Shown here one piece after another: positions 27,801 to 35,561 of a stretch of 64,000 nucleotides of DNA. Numbering within the stretch: the stretch's first letter is position 1; each line of letters begins with the position of its first letter. The notes beneath the pieces were generated by a model. It was not told the DNA's origin and did no database searches. It worked only from the letters and a program-made list of their open reading frames with translations. Source of the DNA: Azorhizobium doebereinerae UFLA1-100 (GTDB taxonomy: Bacteria > Pseudomonadota > Alphaproteobacteria > Rhizobiales > Xanthobacteraceae). The translations under genes were made by a program, and so were the position numbers. The stretch covers positions 62,001 through 126,000 of the forward strand of contig NZ_KI421496.1 in assembly GCF_000473085.1 (NCBI RefSeq). The letters are read 5' to 3'.

Positions 27801-27886
27801 TCGGCGGTATTTACGAAGACGCCACGTACTTTTCCCTGCCCACGAGGCGACGGGACGGAAGGCGTTTCGATCCGAGTATATTCCAT
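24836..27886 (-). CDS. Glycosyltransferase-like protein with C-terminal duplicated TPR region
   Basis: Protein of 1016 residues that begins at ATG 27886, 7 bases after GGAGAGAG. Residues about 20-400 resemble a GT-B glycosyltransferase (VIGSFGFGTPAKGFELLVEAVN, SFSSEFLTPEGLVEWCAQNDL). A middle part (about 400-680) is unassigned. The C-terminal third has TPR repeats in two copies of one unit of about 98 residues, each starting LRD and ending GSRDPH, encoded at about 25413-25706 and 24981-25276 and joined by a Pro/Glu-rich linker. TPR segments usually bind partner proteins or acceptor glycans. It is first of three glycosyltransferase genes on this strand. Confidence 0.78.
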   Translation of the reverse strand: MEYTRIETPSVPSPRGQGKVRGVFVNTAEANCSIFESGRMVFECLKDSPLYDLDYFSIDTMDVDLFNQTSVLRWKGEAGGAEPGTAYDFYVFNWHFITMASDIDADAIRRIAAPKFSVVLELAPGDPLMLVPAGVFDGYIALDPSIQDMGPIFAFPRPLEMEPRKGRPVGDDVPVIGSFGFGTPAKGFELLVEAVNREFDRAKVRINIPHGKYVETDIIHAMPYAKRLEEVCKKIAKPGIEVSFSSEFLTPEGLVEWCAQNDLNCFMYTRALPGLSATTDQCIISGQPLLTLTNDTFRHIHRYIEPYPYQGLRQAIATSGAHVRDIQNDWSKDKFRDLFHRMLGTSGLIPMPDVPPLRRNQDGQGSTILVVSRGGETPDNLTDHGQKIANALGRSRTRQIRHVSYEAAAAALEALGGEVPAGIILVDYDVTRREAAGAAFGDLPCPKIVIPQAGGVSVTDHPYAWSNTVVVPRLPVIPFHTTSTGLKTPRSMILLGFSRNAPLLEQTLRKIFAETEAIEVIVEASDGAPPPGGVEVTPRAGQSIAYAPFGLGDPNLPHRFGESSLVIAYNDPARTGELEALFSVALVTERPVVFTRAGVFPNLLGRERYMEDHSTPDLIQMGVAAHIRAFYDFGEWTFATGLRRILDGSWRAADATPEDAAVSVIDPEAFLRIAVMGTRAQPAGGASRPAASAMPDLVARGVSWVRARLNRQAAPPDDAASPLFEAADRLRDQELWDEAARTYRAGLELAPTAFGMWIQCGNVAKEAGDFALAETAYARALALDPREPDLHLQLGHFYNVRNDPARARIYYAGAYALGSRDPHTLPHALPRTWPDGLPQVPAAPAQAPEPEPSPVPEPDAEPAATHFARGDHLRDAGAWRAAADCYAAGLRTEPGAVPYWVQLGNMLKEAEAFGEAEHAYLAALERAPTEPDLHLQTGHLLSKVGRTDDAARHYASAVSLGSRDPHALAALSGRSEQDAVIRDIVRQVRGGSHAHAAEGHALSFSQEILRAIASAH

Positions 27887-28448
27887 CCGCGTCTCTCTCC
27901 CGGCCCTGCGACCGCCATCCCCGCAGGGATGATCGATATCATCGTTCGCACACGACAATCAGTACGCTCACTCGGTTCATGGTGTAGCTGTCGGGGCTGA
28001 TCTTTCAAGTCGCCAGCGCGCCGCGCATTCCCGCATTCCGCGCCGCCGCGCGTCCGGCGGGCGGCGCCGGAGCGCGCCGGTTTCAAACGCCGGGACAGGG
28101 GCTCGGGTTCATGTCGCCACGGGGCGCCGCCGGCGCCGCGCCCGGCCGGCGGGATTGCCGCGTGCATGCCGCCCCGCGCCGACCCGCCCGCGCTCGGTCG
28201 GCGGGATGCGATCCCTCATCGCTTCGGCGCACGCGGCTCCCTCCCTTGCGGCCATCTGGTATGAAAGTAGGGTGCTTTTCCCAGGCAAGTGCAACAGGAG
28301 ATCGGCTGGCGGGGGCCCATGCCCCCGGTTGTCCCAAGCCAATCGCCTATCCCCAATCGCCCGAGCCCATGCCCTTTCCCGGCTCAAGATCGGGGCGGCA
28401 GCGGCGGACGGCCTTTTCCGGCCGCCCCCGCTGTGCCAGTGAAGGGCG
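27887..28448. other. Divergent intergenic region between glycan genes and lysR
   Basis: About 560 bases between divergent starts. I see no supported gene; the open frames here are compositional. The part near 27930-27970 is AT-richer and probably holds the glycan promoter. GAAGGG just before 28449 is the lysR ribosome site. Confidence 0.4.
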
Positions 28449-29351
28449 ATGCGGATCGATTTCCTGGGCCTTGAGGCGTTCCTCGCCATTGCCGAGCGCG
28501 GCTCGTTCCTGCGCGCGGCGGCGCATCTCAACCTGTCGCAGACCGCCCTGTCGCACCGCATGAAGAAGCTGGAGGACGACCTCGGCGTCCGCCTGCTCAT
28601 CCGCACCACCCGGCAGGTGACGCTGACGCCGGACGGCGAGGCGCTGCTGCCCAAGGCGCGCCAGGCGCTCGCCGGCCTCGCCGCCGAGGTGGACACGCTG
28701 CGCGATAAGGCGCGCCAGCACCAGGCGCGCATCGCCGTCGGCTGCCTGCCCACCATCGCCGCCGGCTACCTGCCGCGCGCGCTCAATGATTTCGCCCGCA
28801 GCCATCCCGGCGTGGCGGTGAAGGTCTATGACAATTCCGCCTCCGAGATCGCCGGGCTGGTGCGCTCGGGCGCGGCGGAATTCGGCATCGGCATCGTCAC
28901 CGCCGCGGTCTGGGACCTGGAGATGACGCCGCTGCGCAAGGAGGCCTTCCTGCTGCTCTGCCCGGACGATCACCCGTTCGCCGCCGGCCCCTCGCTGTCC
29001 TGGGGCGAACTGGAAGGCACGCCGCTGATCCGCATCAGCCCGCAGGCGGGCAATCGCGCGCTGATCGACGATGCGCTGGGCAGCCGGCGCGAGAGCCTCA
29101 ACTGGCGCTACGAGGTGCAGCACGTGCAGACCGCCGTGAGCATGGTGCAGGCCGGCATCGGCCTCACCGTGGTGCCGAAGCTCGCGCTCGGGGCGGAGCG
29201 CGCGCCCGGCCTCGCCCTGGTGGCGCTGCGCAACCCCTCGGTCACCCGCACGCTGGCGGTCTTCACCAAGCGCGGCGTGCCGCTGTCGCCCGCCGCCGAC
29301 GCGCTGCTGGCGCTGGTGCGGGCGCGCCTCGGGGCCGGCCGCAAGGCGTGA
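28449..29351 (+). CDS. LysR-family transcriptional regulator
   Basis: LTTR of 300 residues. The N-terminal helix-turn-helix is FLGLEAFLAIAERGSFLRAAAHLNLSQTALSHRMKKLEDDLG. The effector domain includes GYLPRALNDFARSHPGVAVKVYDN and VQTAVSMVQAGIGLTVVPKLAL. The ATG at 28449 has GAAGGG at close spacing. It is encoded upstream of, and in the same direction as, the dehydrogenase-lactonase-GalDBC cluster. It probably activates that cluster with a pathway intermediate, as LTTRs of protocatechuate and gallate pathways do. The 127-base gap downstream is AT-rich with an ATCAA/TTGAT pair and may hold the operon promoter. Confidence 0.9.
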   Translation: MRIDFLGLEAFLAIAERGSFLRAAAHLNLSQTALSHRMKKLEDDLGVRLLIRTTRQVTLTPDGEALLPKARQALAGLAAEVDTLRDKARQHQARIAVGCLPTIAAGYLPRALNDFARSHPGVAVKVYDNSASEIAGLVRSGAAEFGIGIVTAAVWDLEMTPLRKEAFLLLCPDDHPFAAGPSLSWGELEGTPLIRISPQAGNRALIDDALGSRRESLNWRYEVQHVQTAVSMVQAGIGLTVVPKLALGAERAPGLALVALRNPSVTRTLAVFTKRGVPLSPAADALLALVRARLGAGRKA

Positions 29352-29478
29352 GGCGCCATGCGGCGGATGCACCAAATTCATCAATAACCGAAAACTTGTC
29401 ATTTGATTCACGCCGCCTTCCTCCCCAAGGTCGGTCCCAAAGAGCGCGTCATGCGCCGAAATGGGAGAGGACGCGGGC

Positions 29479-30303
29479 ATGGCCCCTCGCTTGGCGATCA
29501 TCGGTTATGGTGAGGTGGGCACGCTGTTTGCCGCCGACCTCCTGGCCAACGGCGCGGCCGCCGTCGCCGTCTACGACATCAAGTTCGACCATGCGGGCCT
29601 TGCCGCGCCGATGCTGGCGCGCGCCCGCGACGCCGGGGCGCGGGCGGCGGCGAGCGCGGCCGACGCGGCGGCCGGCGCCGACATCGTGCTGTCCGCCGTC
29701 ACCGCCGACGCGGTGCTGGACGTGGCCCGCGCGGCGGCCGGCTACCTGGCGCCGGGGCAGGTGCTGTTCGATCTCAATTCCGCCGCCCCGCACACCAAGG
29801 TGGCGGCGGCGCAGGCGGTGCAGGGCGCGGGCGCGGACTATGTGGAAGGCGCGGTGATGGCGCCGGTGGGCGCGCCGCGCCTCGCCGTGCCGATCCTCGC
29901 CGGCGGGCCGCAGGCCGAGGCGGTGGCCGCCGCCTTGGTGCCGCTGGGCATGAACATCCGCGCCGTGTCGGCCACCCACGGGCGGGCGTCCGCCATGAAG
30001 CTCTGCCGCTCCATCATGGTGAAGGGCATCGAGGCGCTGATCGTGGATTGCGCCCGCGCCGCCCGCGCCTTCGAGGTGGAGGATGAGGTGTTCTCCTCGC
30101 TCAGCGCCAGCTTCCCCGGCATGGACTTCGCCACCCTCGCCGACACCATGGCCGAGCGGGTGGCCACCCACGGCGTCCGCCGTGCCGCCGAGATGCGGGA
30201 GGCCGCCGACATGGTGGCCGACCTCGGCTTCGTGCCCGACCTCGTGCGCGCGGTGGCCGAGGCCCAGCAGCGCGGCGCCAAGGCGAAGCCGCCGTCCGAC
30301 TGA
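29479..30303 (+). CDS. NAD(P)-dependent dehydrogenase, 6PGDH-like with DUF1932 C-terminus
   Basis: Dehydrogenase of 274 residues. The N-terminal NAD(P)-binding site is LAIIGYGEVGTLFAADL, and a 3-hydroxyisobutyrate dehydrogenase-like core has FDLNSAAPHTKVAAAQAV. The C-terminal DUF1932 helices (RASAMKLCRSIMVKGIEALIVD) contain a Lys in the place of the family's catalytic Lys. GGGAGAGG precedes the ATG 29479. It is the first enzyme gene of the lactonase-GalDBC cluster. It might oxidise a hydroxy acid or semialdehyde entering that route; 4-carboxy-2-hydroxymuconate semialdehyde is one candidate, but LigC belongs to a different family. Confidence 0.82.
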   Translation: MAPRLAIIGYGEVGTLFAADLLANGAAAVAVYDIKFDHAGLAAPMLARARDAGARAAASAADAAAGADIVLSAVTADAVLDVARAAAGYLAPGQVLFDLNSAAPHTKVAAAQAVQGAGADYVEGAVMAPVGAPRLAVPILAGGPQAEAVAAALVPLGMNIRAVSATHGRASAMKLCRSIMVKGIEALIVDCARAARAFEVEDEVFSSLSASFPGMDFATLADTMAERVATHGVRRAAEMREAADMVADLGFVPDLVRAVAEAQQRGAKAKPPSD

Positions 30304-30343
30304 ACAACCAGGCCAATCTGGGTGGGACAAACGGGAGAAAACC

Positions 30344-31339
30344 ATGAACACGATTTCGCGGCGGGCCTGTCTCGCCGGCCTGACGGCGGCGGCGGCCGGG
30401 CTGCCGGGCCTTTCGGCCCTGGCGCAGGCGCAGGAGAAGGCGCAGGAGAAGGCGGCCGCGCCCTCCTCCGCCCCCACCATCCTGCCGCCGGACCCCAACA
30501 CCAAGACGCCGGACTACAAGGCGCCGGCGGGCGCGGTGGACACCCACACCCACATCTTCGGGCCGAACAGCAAGTATCCCTATGCGCAGACGCGCAGCTA
30601 CACGCCCCCCGACGCGCCGCTGGAGATGTTCCGCGAGCTGCACGCCAAGATCGGCATCACCCGCGCGGTGATCGTCAACGCCACCGTGCACGGGCGCGAC
30701 AACCGGGTGATCACCGACGCCATCGCCCAGAGCAACGGCGCCTACAAGGGCATCGCCAATGTGGACGAGACCATCACCGACAAGGAGCTTCTGGCGCTGA
30801 CCGAGGGCGGCATCAAGGGCTGCCGCTTCACCTTCCTCGGCCGCCTCGGCGGGCGCCCGGACATGGCCAAGTTCAATGCCGTGGTGGACAAGATCAAGGG
30901 CTACGGCTGGCACGTGGACCTCTATCTCGAACCCGAGATCATCGCCGAGTTCGTGCCCATCCTGCGCCAGCTGCCGGTGCCCTATGTGATCGACCACATG
31001 GGCACGGTGAAGGCGGCGGGCGGGCTGGAGCAGAAGCCGTTCACCGCGCTGGTGGAGCTGATCCGCACCGACGACAAGTCGTGGATCAAGATCACCGGGC
31101 CGGAGCGCATGTCGGCCACCGGCGCGCCCTATCTCGACACGGTGCCGTTCGCGCAGGCGCTGATCGCGGCGGCGCCGGAGCGCTGCCTGTGGGGCACCGA
31201 CTGGCCGCACCCCAATGTGAAGACCATGCCCAATGACGGCGTGCTGGTGGATCTGATCCCGCAGTTTGCGCCCGACCCGAAGCAGCAGCAGAAGCTGCTG
31301 GTGGACAATCCGGTCCGCCTGTTCGGCTTCGCGAGCTGA
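30344..31339 (+). CDS. LigI-type amidohydrolase (2-pyrone-4,6-dicarboxylate lactonase-like) with signal peptide
   Basis: Amidohydrolase_2 protein of 331 residues. It opens with MNTISRRACLAGL, a twin-arginine-like motif with a hydrophobic stretch and ALAQAQ, so it is probably exported to the periplasm. The LigI-type barrel follows: DTHTHIFGPNSKYPY (His68, His70), YVIDHMGTV and WGTDWPHPN, which supply the HxH, later His and Asp expected in 2-pyrone-4,6-dicarboxylate lactonase. The typical RSYTPPDAP segment is present. It has GGGAG at seven bases. A second, leaderless copy follows at 31376. It would open a lactone ring outside the inner membrane. Exact substrate not proven. Confidence 0.85.
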   Translation: MNTISRRACLAGLTAAAAGLPGLSALAQAQEKAQEKAAAPSSAPTILPPDPNTKTPDYKAPAGAVDTHTHIFGPNSKYPYAQTRSYTPPDAPLEMFRELHAKIGITRAVIVNATVHGRDNRVITDAIAQSNGAYKGIANVDETITDKELLALTEGGIKGCRFTFLGRLGGRPDMAKFNAVVDKIKGYGWHVDLYLEPEIIAEFVPILRQLPVPYVIDHMGTVKAAGGLEQKPFTALVELIRTDDKSWIKITGPERMSATGAPYLDTVPFAQALIAAAPERCLWGTDWPHPNVKTMPNDGVLVDLIPQFAPDPKQQQKLLVDNPVRLFGFAS

Positions 31340-31375
31340 GCCTTTCCCGTTCCCGACCCAACACTCAGGTTCATC

Positions 31376-32284
31376 ATGACCCCTGGTGCAATGACCTCCG
31401 GCGCAGCGACGATCAAGACCATCCCCGGCCCCGATCCGCACACCCGGACCCCGGCCTTCAGGCTGCCGCCGCTGTCGTGCGACACCCACTGCCACATCTT
31501 CGGGCCGGGCGACGTCTATCCCTATGACCCCAAGCGGTCCTACACCCCGCCGGACGCGCCGCTGCCGGCGTTCAAGGCGCTGCACGCCACTCTCGGCGTG
31601 GAGCGGGCGGTGATCGTCAACGCCAGCGTCCACGGCACCGACAACCGGGTGGCGCTGGACGCCATCGCCCAGTCCAACGGCCGCTACCGGGCGGTGGCCA
31701 ACATCGACGGCAGCATCGACGAAAAGGGCATCGAGGCGCTGCACGCCGGCGGCTTCCGCGGCTGCCGGTTCAACTTCGTGCGGCATCTCGGCGGCGTGCC
31801 GGACATGACGGTGTTCGACCGCATCGTCGCCATGGTGGCCCCGTTCGGTTGGCACATCGACCTGCATTTCGACGCCATCGACCTTCCCCAATATGCCGAC
31901 ATGCTGGCCCGGCTGCCGGTGCCCTACACCATCGACCACATGGGCCGGGTGCAGGCGGGCGAGGGGCTCGACCAGCTGCCCTTCCGCACCCTCATCGACC
32001 TGATGCGGCGCGACGAGAAGTGCTGGGTGAAGATCTGCGGCGCCGAGCGCGTCTCCACCATGGGCCCGCCGTTCCACGACGCCGTGCCGTTCGCGCGCAA
32101 GATCCTGGAGACCGCGCCGGACCGGGTGATCTGGGGCACCGACTGGCCGCACCCCAACGTCAAGGTGATGCCCAATGACGGCGACCTCGTGGACCTGATC
32201 CCGCTGTTCGCCCCGGAGCCGGAGCTGCAGCGCAAGGTGCTGGTGGAGAACCCGGCCCGCCTGTTCGACTTCAACGACGCCTGA
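31376..32284 (+). CDS. LigI-type amidohydrolase (2-pyrone-4,6-dicarboxylate lactonase-like), cytoplasmic
   Basis: Amidohydrolase_2 protein of 302 residues, a close paralogue of the upstream gene but without a signal peptide. Shared segments are CDTHCHIFGPGDVYPYD (His38, His40), RSYTPPDAPLPAFKALH, TIDHMGRV and WGTDWPHPNVKVMPNDG. The family hydrolyses 2-pyrone-4,6-dicarboxylate to 4-carboxy-2-hydroxymuconate, the keto-enol partner of 4-oxalomesaconate, which the downstream GalD, GalB and GalC enzymes would process. An in-frame ATG at 31391 is an alternative start. The gap to the first copy is 36 bases, so the pair looks like a tandem duplication with later loss or gain of the leader. Confidence 0.87.
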   Translation: MTPGAMTSGAATIKTIPGPDPHTRTPAFRLPPLSCDTHCHIFGPGDVYPYDPKRSYTPPDAPLPAFKALHATLGVERAVIVNASVHGTDNRVALDAIAQSNGRYRAVANIDGSIDEKGIEALHAGGFRGCRFNFVRHLGGVPDMTVFDRIVAMVAPFGWHIDLHFDAIDLPQYADMLARLPVPYTIDHMGRVQAGEGLDQLPFRTLIDLMRRDEKCWVKICGAERVSTMGPPFHDAVPFARKILETAPDRVIWGTDWPHPNVKVMPNDGDLVDLIPLFAPEPELQRKVLVENPARLFDFNDA

Positions 32285-32340
32285 CCGACCGCCGGCGAAG
32301 CGGCGCAGCCCGTTCGCGTGCATGTCCCTGGGAGGAAACC

Positions 32341-33681
32341 ATGTCCTTAAGTCACGCGAGCGCGCCGCCGGCGGTGAAGAAGCCGGCCCGCGCCTGGTAT
32401 GCCCAATTGTGGGTGCAGGTGGTGGCCGCCATGATCATCGGCATCCTGGTCGGCCATTACTACCCGCAGTTCGGCACCAGGATGCAGCCGCTCGGCGACG
32501 CCTTCATCAAGGCGATCCGCATGCTGATCGGGCCGATCATCTTCTGCACCGTGGTGCACGGCATCGCCAAGATGGCGGACATGGCGCGGGTCGGGCGCGT
32601 CGCCATCAAGGCGCTGATCTATTTCGAGATCATCACCACCATCGCCCTGGCGCTGGCGCTGGTCATGGTCAATCTGTGGCAGCCGGGCGCGGGCATGAAC
32701 GTGGACCTGTCCACGGTCGATACCTCCTCCATCAAGGGCTACATCGCCCAGACCGAGAAGACCGACACCGTCTCCTTCCTGCTGAACATCATCCCCAACA
32801 CCTTCGTCGGGGCGTTCACCGAAGGGCATGTGCTCCAGGTGCTGTTCATCGCCGTGCTGTGCGGCTTCGGCCTCACCTGGCTCGGCCCGCGCGGCAAGCC
32901 GGTCATCGACCTCACCGAGACCGTCTCGCAGATGCTGTTCCAGGTGGTGGGCATCGTCATGTGGGCGGCCCCGCTCGGCGCCTTCGGGGCGATCGCCTTC
33001 ACGGTCGGCAAGTTCGGCGCCTCCTCGCTGCTGTCGCTGGGCAATCTGCTGATCTGCTTCTACGTCACCTGCATCGTGTTCGTGGTGGTGGTGCTGGGCG
33101 CGGTGGCGCGCATCTGCGGCTTCAGCCTGTTCAAGCTGATGCGCTACATCCGCGAGGAGATCCTGATCGTCTTCGCCACCACCTCGTCGGAGACCGTGCT
33201 GCCGCGCATGCTGGTGAAGATGGAGAAGGCGGGCTGCGAGGAGAGCGTGGTCGGCCTCGTCATCCCCACCGGCTATTCGTTCAACCTCGACGGCACCTGC
33301 CTGTATCTGGCGACCGCCGCCGTGTTCCTGGCCCAGGCCACCAACACCCCGCTCGACATCAGCCACCAGATCGGCCTGCTGCTGATCCTGCTGCTCACCT
33401 CCAAGGGCGCGGCGGGCATCGCCGGGGCGGCGTTCGTGGTGCTGGCGGCGACGCTCGCCTCCTCCGGCACCATCCCGGTGGCCAGCGTCGCTTTGGTGCT
33501 CGGCATCCACCGGCTGATGTCGGAGGGCCTCACCCCCACCAATCTCATCGGCAACGCGGTTGCCACCATCGCCATCGCCAAGTGGGAGAACGCCCTCGAC
33601 GAGGACCGCCTGCGCCGGGTGCTGGACGGCGAGGATTTGGACGCCGAGGCGCTGGGCGCCGAACCCGCGAGGATCGCCTGA
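32341..33681 (+). CDS. Dicarboxylate/cation symporter (DctA/GltP family)
   Basis: Membrane carrier of 446 residues with the DAACS fold. It shows several long hydrophobic spans, the serine-rich re-entrant loop (VFATTSSETVLPRML, near residue 280) and the signature PTGYSFNLDGTCLYLATAAVF with NLDG in transmembrane segment 7. GGGAGG precedes the ATG at good spacing. It moves C4- or related dicarboxylates into the cell with sodium or protons. Its stop overlaps the GalD start (TGATG). Here it probably carries the polycarboxylate substrate or the product of the exported lactonase, which is inference from position. Confidence 0.92.
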   Translation: MSLSHASAPPAVKKPARAWYAQLWVQVVAAMIIGILVGHYYPQFGTRMQPLGDAFIKAIRMLIGPIIFCTVVHGIAKMADMARVGRVAIKALIYFEIITTIALALALVMVNLWQPGAGMNVDLSTVDTSSIKGYIAQTEKTDTVSFLLNIIPNTFVGAFTEGHVLQVLFIAVLCGFGLTWLGPRGKPVIDLTETVSQMLFQVVGIVMWAAPLGAFGAIAFTVGKFGASSLLSLGNLLICFYVTCIVFVVVVLGAVARICGFSLFKLMRYIREEILIVFATTSSETVLPRMLVKMEKAGCEESVVGLVIPTGYSFNLDGTCLYLATAAVFLAQATNTPLDISHQIGLLLILLLTSKGAAGIAGAAFVVLAATLASSGTIPVASVALVLGIHRLMSEGLTPTNLIGNAVATIAIAKWENALDEDRLRRVLDGEDLDAEALGAEPARIA

Positions 33682-34799
33682 TGTCGTCGCAAGTCTCCAT
33701 CCCCTGCATGCTGATCCGCGGCGGCACCTCCAAGGGGGCCTATTTCCTGGCCTCGGACCTGCCCGCCGATAAAGCCCAGCGCGACGCCATCCTGCTGGCG
33801 GTGATGGGCTCGCCCGATCCGCGCCAGGTGGACGGGGTGGGCGGTGCGCATCCGCTCACCAGCAAGGTGGCGATCGTCTCGCGCTCCGAGCTGGCGGACT
33901 GCGACATCGACTTCCTGTTCGCCCAGGTGGTGGTGGACAAGCCGATGGTGGACACCACGCCCAATTGCGGCAACATCCTCGCCGGCATCGCCCCGTTCGC
34001 CATCGAGCGCGGGCTGATCGCGGCGACGTCGCCGCGCACGCGGGTGCGGGTGCGCACGGTCAACACCGGCACCATCGCCGAACTCAGCGTGGAGACGCCG
34101 GACGGCGTGCCGGTCTATGGCGGGGACGCGCGCATCGACGGCGTGCCCGGCACCGCGAGCCCCATCGCCATCGACTTCCTCGACGCGGCGGGCTCGGTGT
34201 GCGGCGCCCTGCTGCCCACCGGCAATTTGGTGGACGAGGTGGCGGGCGTTCCGGCGACGCTGATCGACAACGGCATGCCCTGCGTGGTGCTGGCGGCATC
34301 CTCGGTCGGCCGCACCGGCTACGAGCCGCGCGACGTGCTGGACAAGGACACCGAGCTGAAGGCCCGGCTGGAGGAGATCCGCCTTGCCGCCGGCCCCTTG
34401 ATGAATCTGGGCGACGTCGGCCCCAAGGTGGTGCCGAAGATGATCCTGGTGGCGCCGCCCAAGGCGGGCGGCGCGATCTCCACCCGCAGCTTCATCCCGC
34501 ATGAATGCCACGCCTCCATCGGCGTGTTCGCGGCGGTCACGGTGGCCACCGCCTGCGCGCTGCCCGGCACGCCCGCCGCCGCCGTGGCGGTGATGCCGGA
34601 CGGGCCGGTGAAGACGCTCTCGGTGGAGCATCCCACCGGGGAATTCTCCGTGCGGCTCGAACTGGGCGGCACGGCGGAGGCCCCCGAGGTGCTGCGCGCC
34701 GGGCTTCTGCGCACCGCCCGCCCGCTGTTCGACGGGCGGGTGTTCGTGCGCCCCGGCGTCATCGCCGCCGCGTCCGCCCTGTCCGCCGCCGCCGAATGA
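33681..34799 (+). CDS. galD: 4-oxalomesaconate tautomerase (GalD/PrpF family)
   Basis: PrpF-like isomerase of 372 residues. The N-terminus IPCMLIRGGTSKGAYFL and the segments GVGGAHPLTSKVAIV, DTTPNCGNILAGIAPFAIERGL and NLGDVGPKVVPKMILV are diagnostic for the 4-oxalomesaconate tautomerase branch. The enzyme converts the keto and enol forms of 4-oxalomesaconate. It overlaps the carrier gene by one base and is followed by galB- and galC-like genes, the same set as the gallate pathway of Pseudomonas putida. The neighbours make this assignment stronger than the family alone, since PrpF proteins also act on methylaconitate. Confidence 0.9.
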   Translation: MSSQVSIPCMLIRGGTSKGAYFLASDLPADKAQRDAILLAVMGSPDPRQVDGVGGAHPLTSKVAIVSRSELADCDIDFLFAQVVVDKPMVDTTPNCGNILAGIAPFAIERGLIAATSPRTRVRVRTVNTGTIAELSVETPDGVPVYGGDARIDGVPGTASPIAIDFLDAAGSVCGALLPTGNLVDEVAGVPATLIDNGMPCVVLAASSVGRTGYEPRDVLDKDTELKARLEEIRLAAGPLMNLGDVGPKVVPKMILVAPPKAGGAISTRSFIPHECHASIGVFAAVTVATACALPGTPAAAVAVMPDGPVKTLSVEHPTGEFSVRLELGGTAEAPEVLRAGLLRTARPLFDGRVFVRPGVIAAASALSAAAE

Positions 34800-34838
34800 G
34801 CCGGCGCCGGTCCTGTTTGATAAAAGGCTGAGAACACC

Positions 34839-35561
34839 ATGTCGCACCAGAAGTCGGCCCTCGTCATCACCGCCCATCCGGGCGATTTCGTCTGGCGCGC
34901 GGGCGGCGCCATCGCCCTGCATGCGCGCAAGGGCTACAAGGTGAAGATCGCCTGCCTGTCGTATGGCGAGCGCGGCGAGAGCCAGTGGGCCTGGAAGACC
35001 GCCGGCGTGAAGCTGGAGGACGTCAAGGCCCAGCGCAAGGCGGAAGCCGCCGAGGCGGCCGGCATCCTCGGGGCCGAGATCGAGTTCTTCGATGCCGGCG
35101 ACTATCCGCTGCGCGGCACCGAGGCCATTCTTGATCGGCTGATCGACATCTATCGCGAGGAGGCGCCGGCCTTCGTCCTCACCCACTCGCTGAACGATCC
35201 CTACAATGTGGACCATCCGGAGGCGACCCGCCTCGCCCAGGAGGCCCGCATCATCGCCCAGGCGGCCGGCCACAAGCCGGACCCGGCCCGCGCCTATGCC
35301 GCCCCGCCGGTGTTCCTGTTCGAGCCGCACCAGCCGGAGCAGTGCGACTACAAGCCCAACGTCATCCTCAATATCGACGACGTGTGGGAGGTGAAGCGCA
35401 AGGCGTTCGAGGTGCTGGCGGCGCAGAAGCACCTCTGGGAGTATTACACCCGCGTGGCGCTGAACCGGGGCATGCAGGGCGGCCGCAACTCCGGCCGGGC
35501 CATGACCTATGGCGAAGCCTATCAGCGCCTGTTCCCCATGGTGCTGGAGGAATTGGCATGA
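34839..35561 (+). CDS. galB: 4-oxalomesaconate hydratase, PIG-L type (GalB)
   Basis: PIG-L/LmbE-fold protein of 240 residues. It begins [23 protein letters not shown], with the His and Asp metal ligands of the fold, followed by [14 protein letters not shown], characteristic of GalB, and [16 protein letters not shown], which provides the later His. GalB adds water to 4-oxalomesaconate to give 4-carboxy-4-hydroxy-2-oxoadipate, unlike most members of this fold, which are deacetylases. The gene lies between galD- and galC-like genes and overlaps galC by four bases (ATGA). The assignment rests on both sequence and context. Confidence 0.9.
   Translation: MSHQKSALVITAHPGDFVWRAGGAIALHARKGYKVKIACLSYGERGESQWAWKTAGVKLEDVKAQRKAEAAEAAGILGAEIEFFDAGDYPLRGTEAILDRLIDIYREEAPAFVLTHSLNDPYNVDHPEATRLAQEARIIAQAAGHKPDPARAYAAPPVFLFEPHQPEQCDYKPNVILNIDDVWEVKRKAFEVLAAQKHLWEYYTRVALNRGMQGGRNSGRAMTYGEAYQRLFPMVLEELA

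Noticed and set aside
29380-29407. ATCAA/TTGAT pair as LysR operator
   Set aside because: Only five-base arms with an 18-base spacer in AT-rich sequence; it does not fit T-N11-A well enough to list as a site, though the promoter probably lies here.
33273-35432. A long minus-strand frame opposite dctA, galD and galB
   Set aside because: Low-complexity composition and no family resemblance, while the plus strand carries clear enzymes with ribosome sites.
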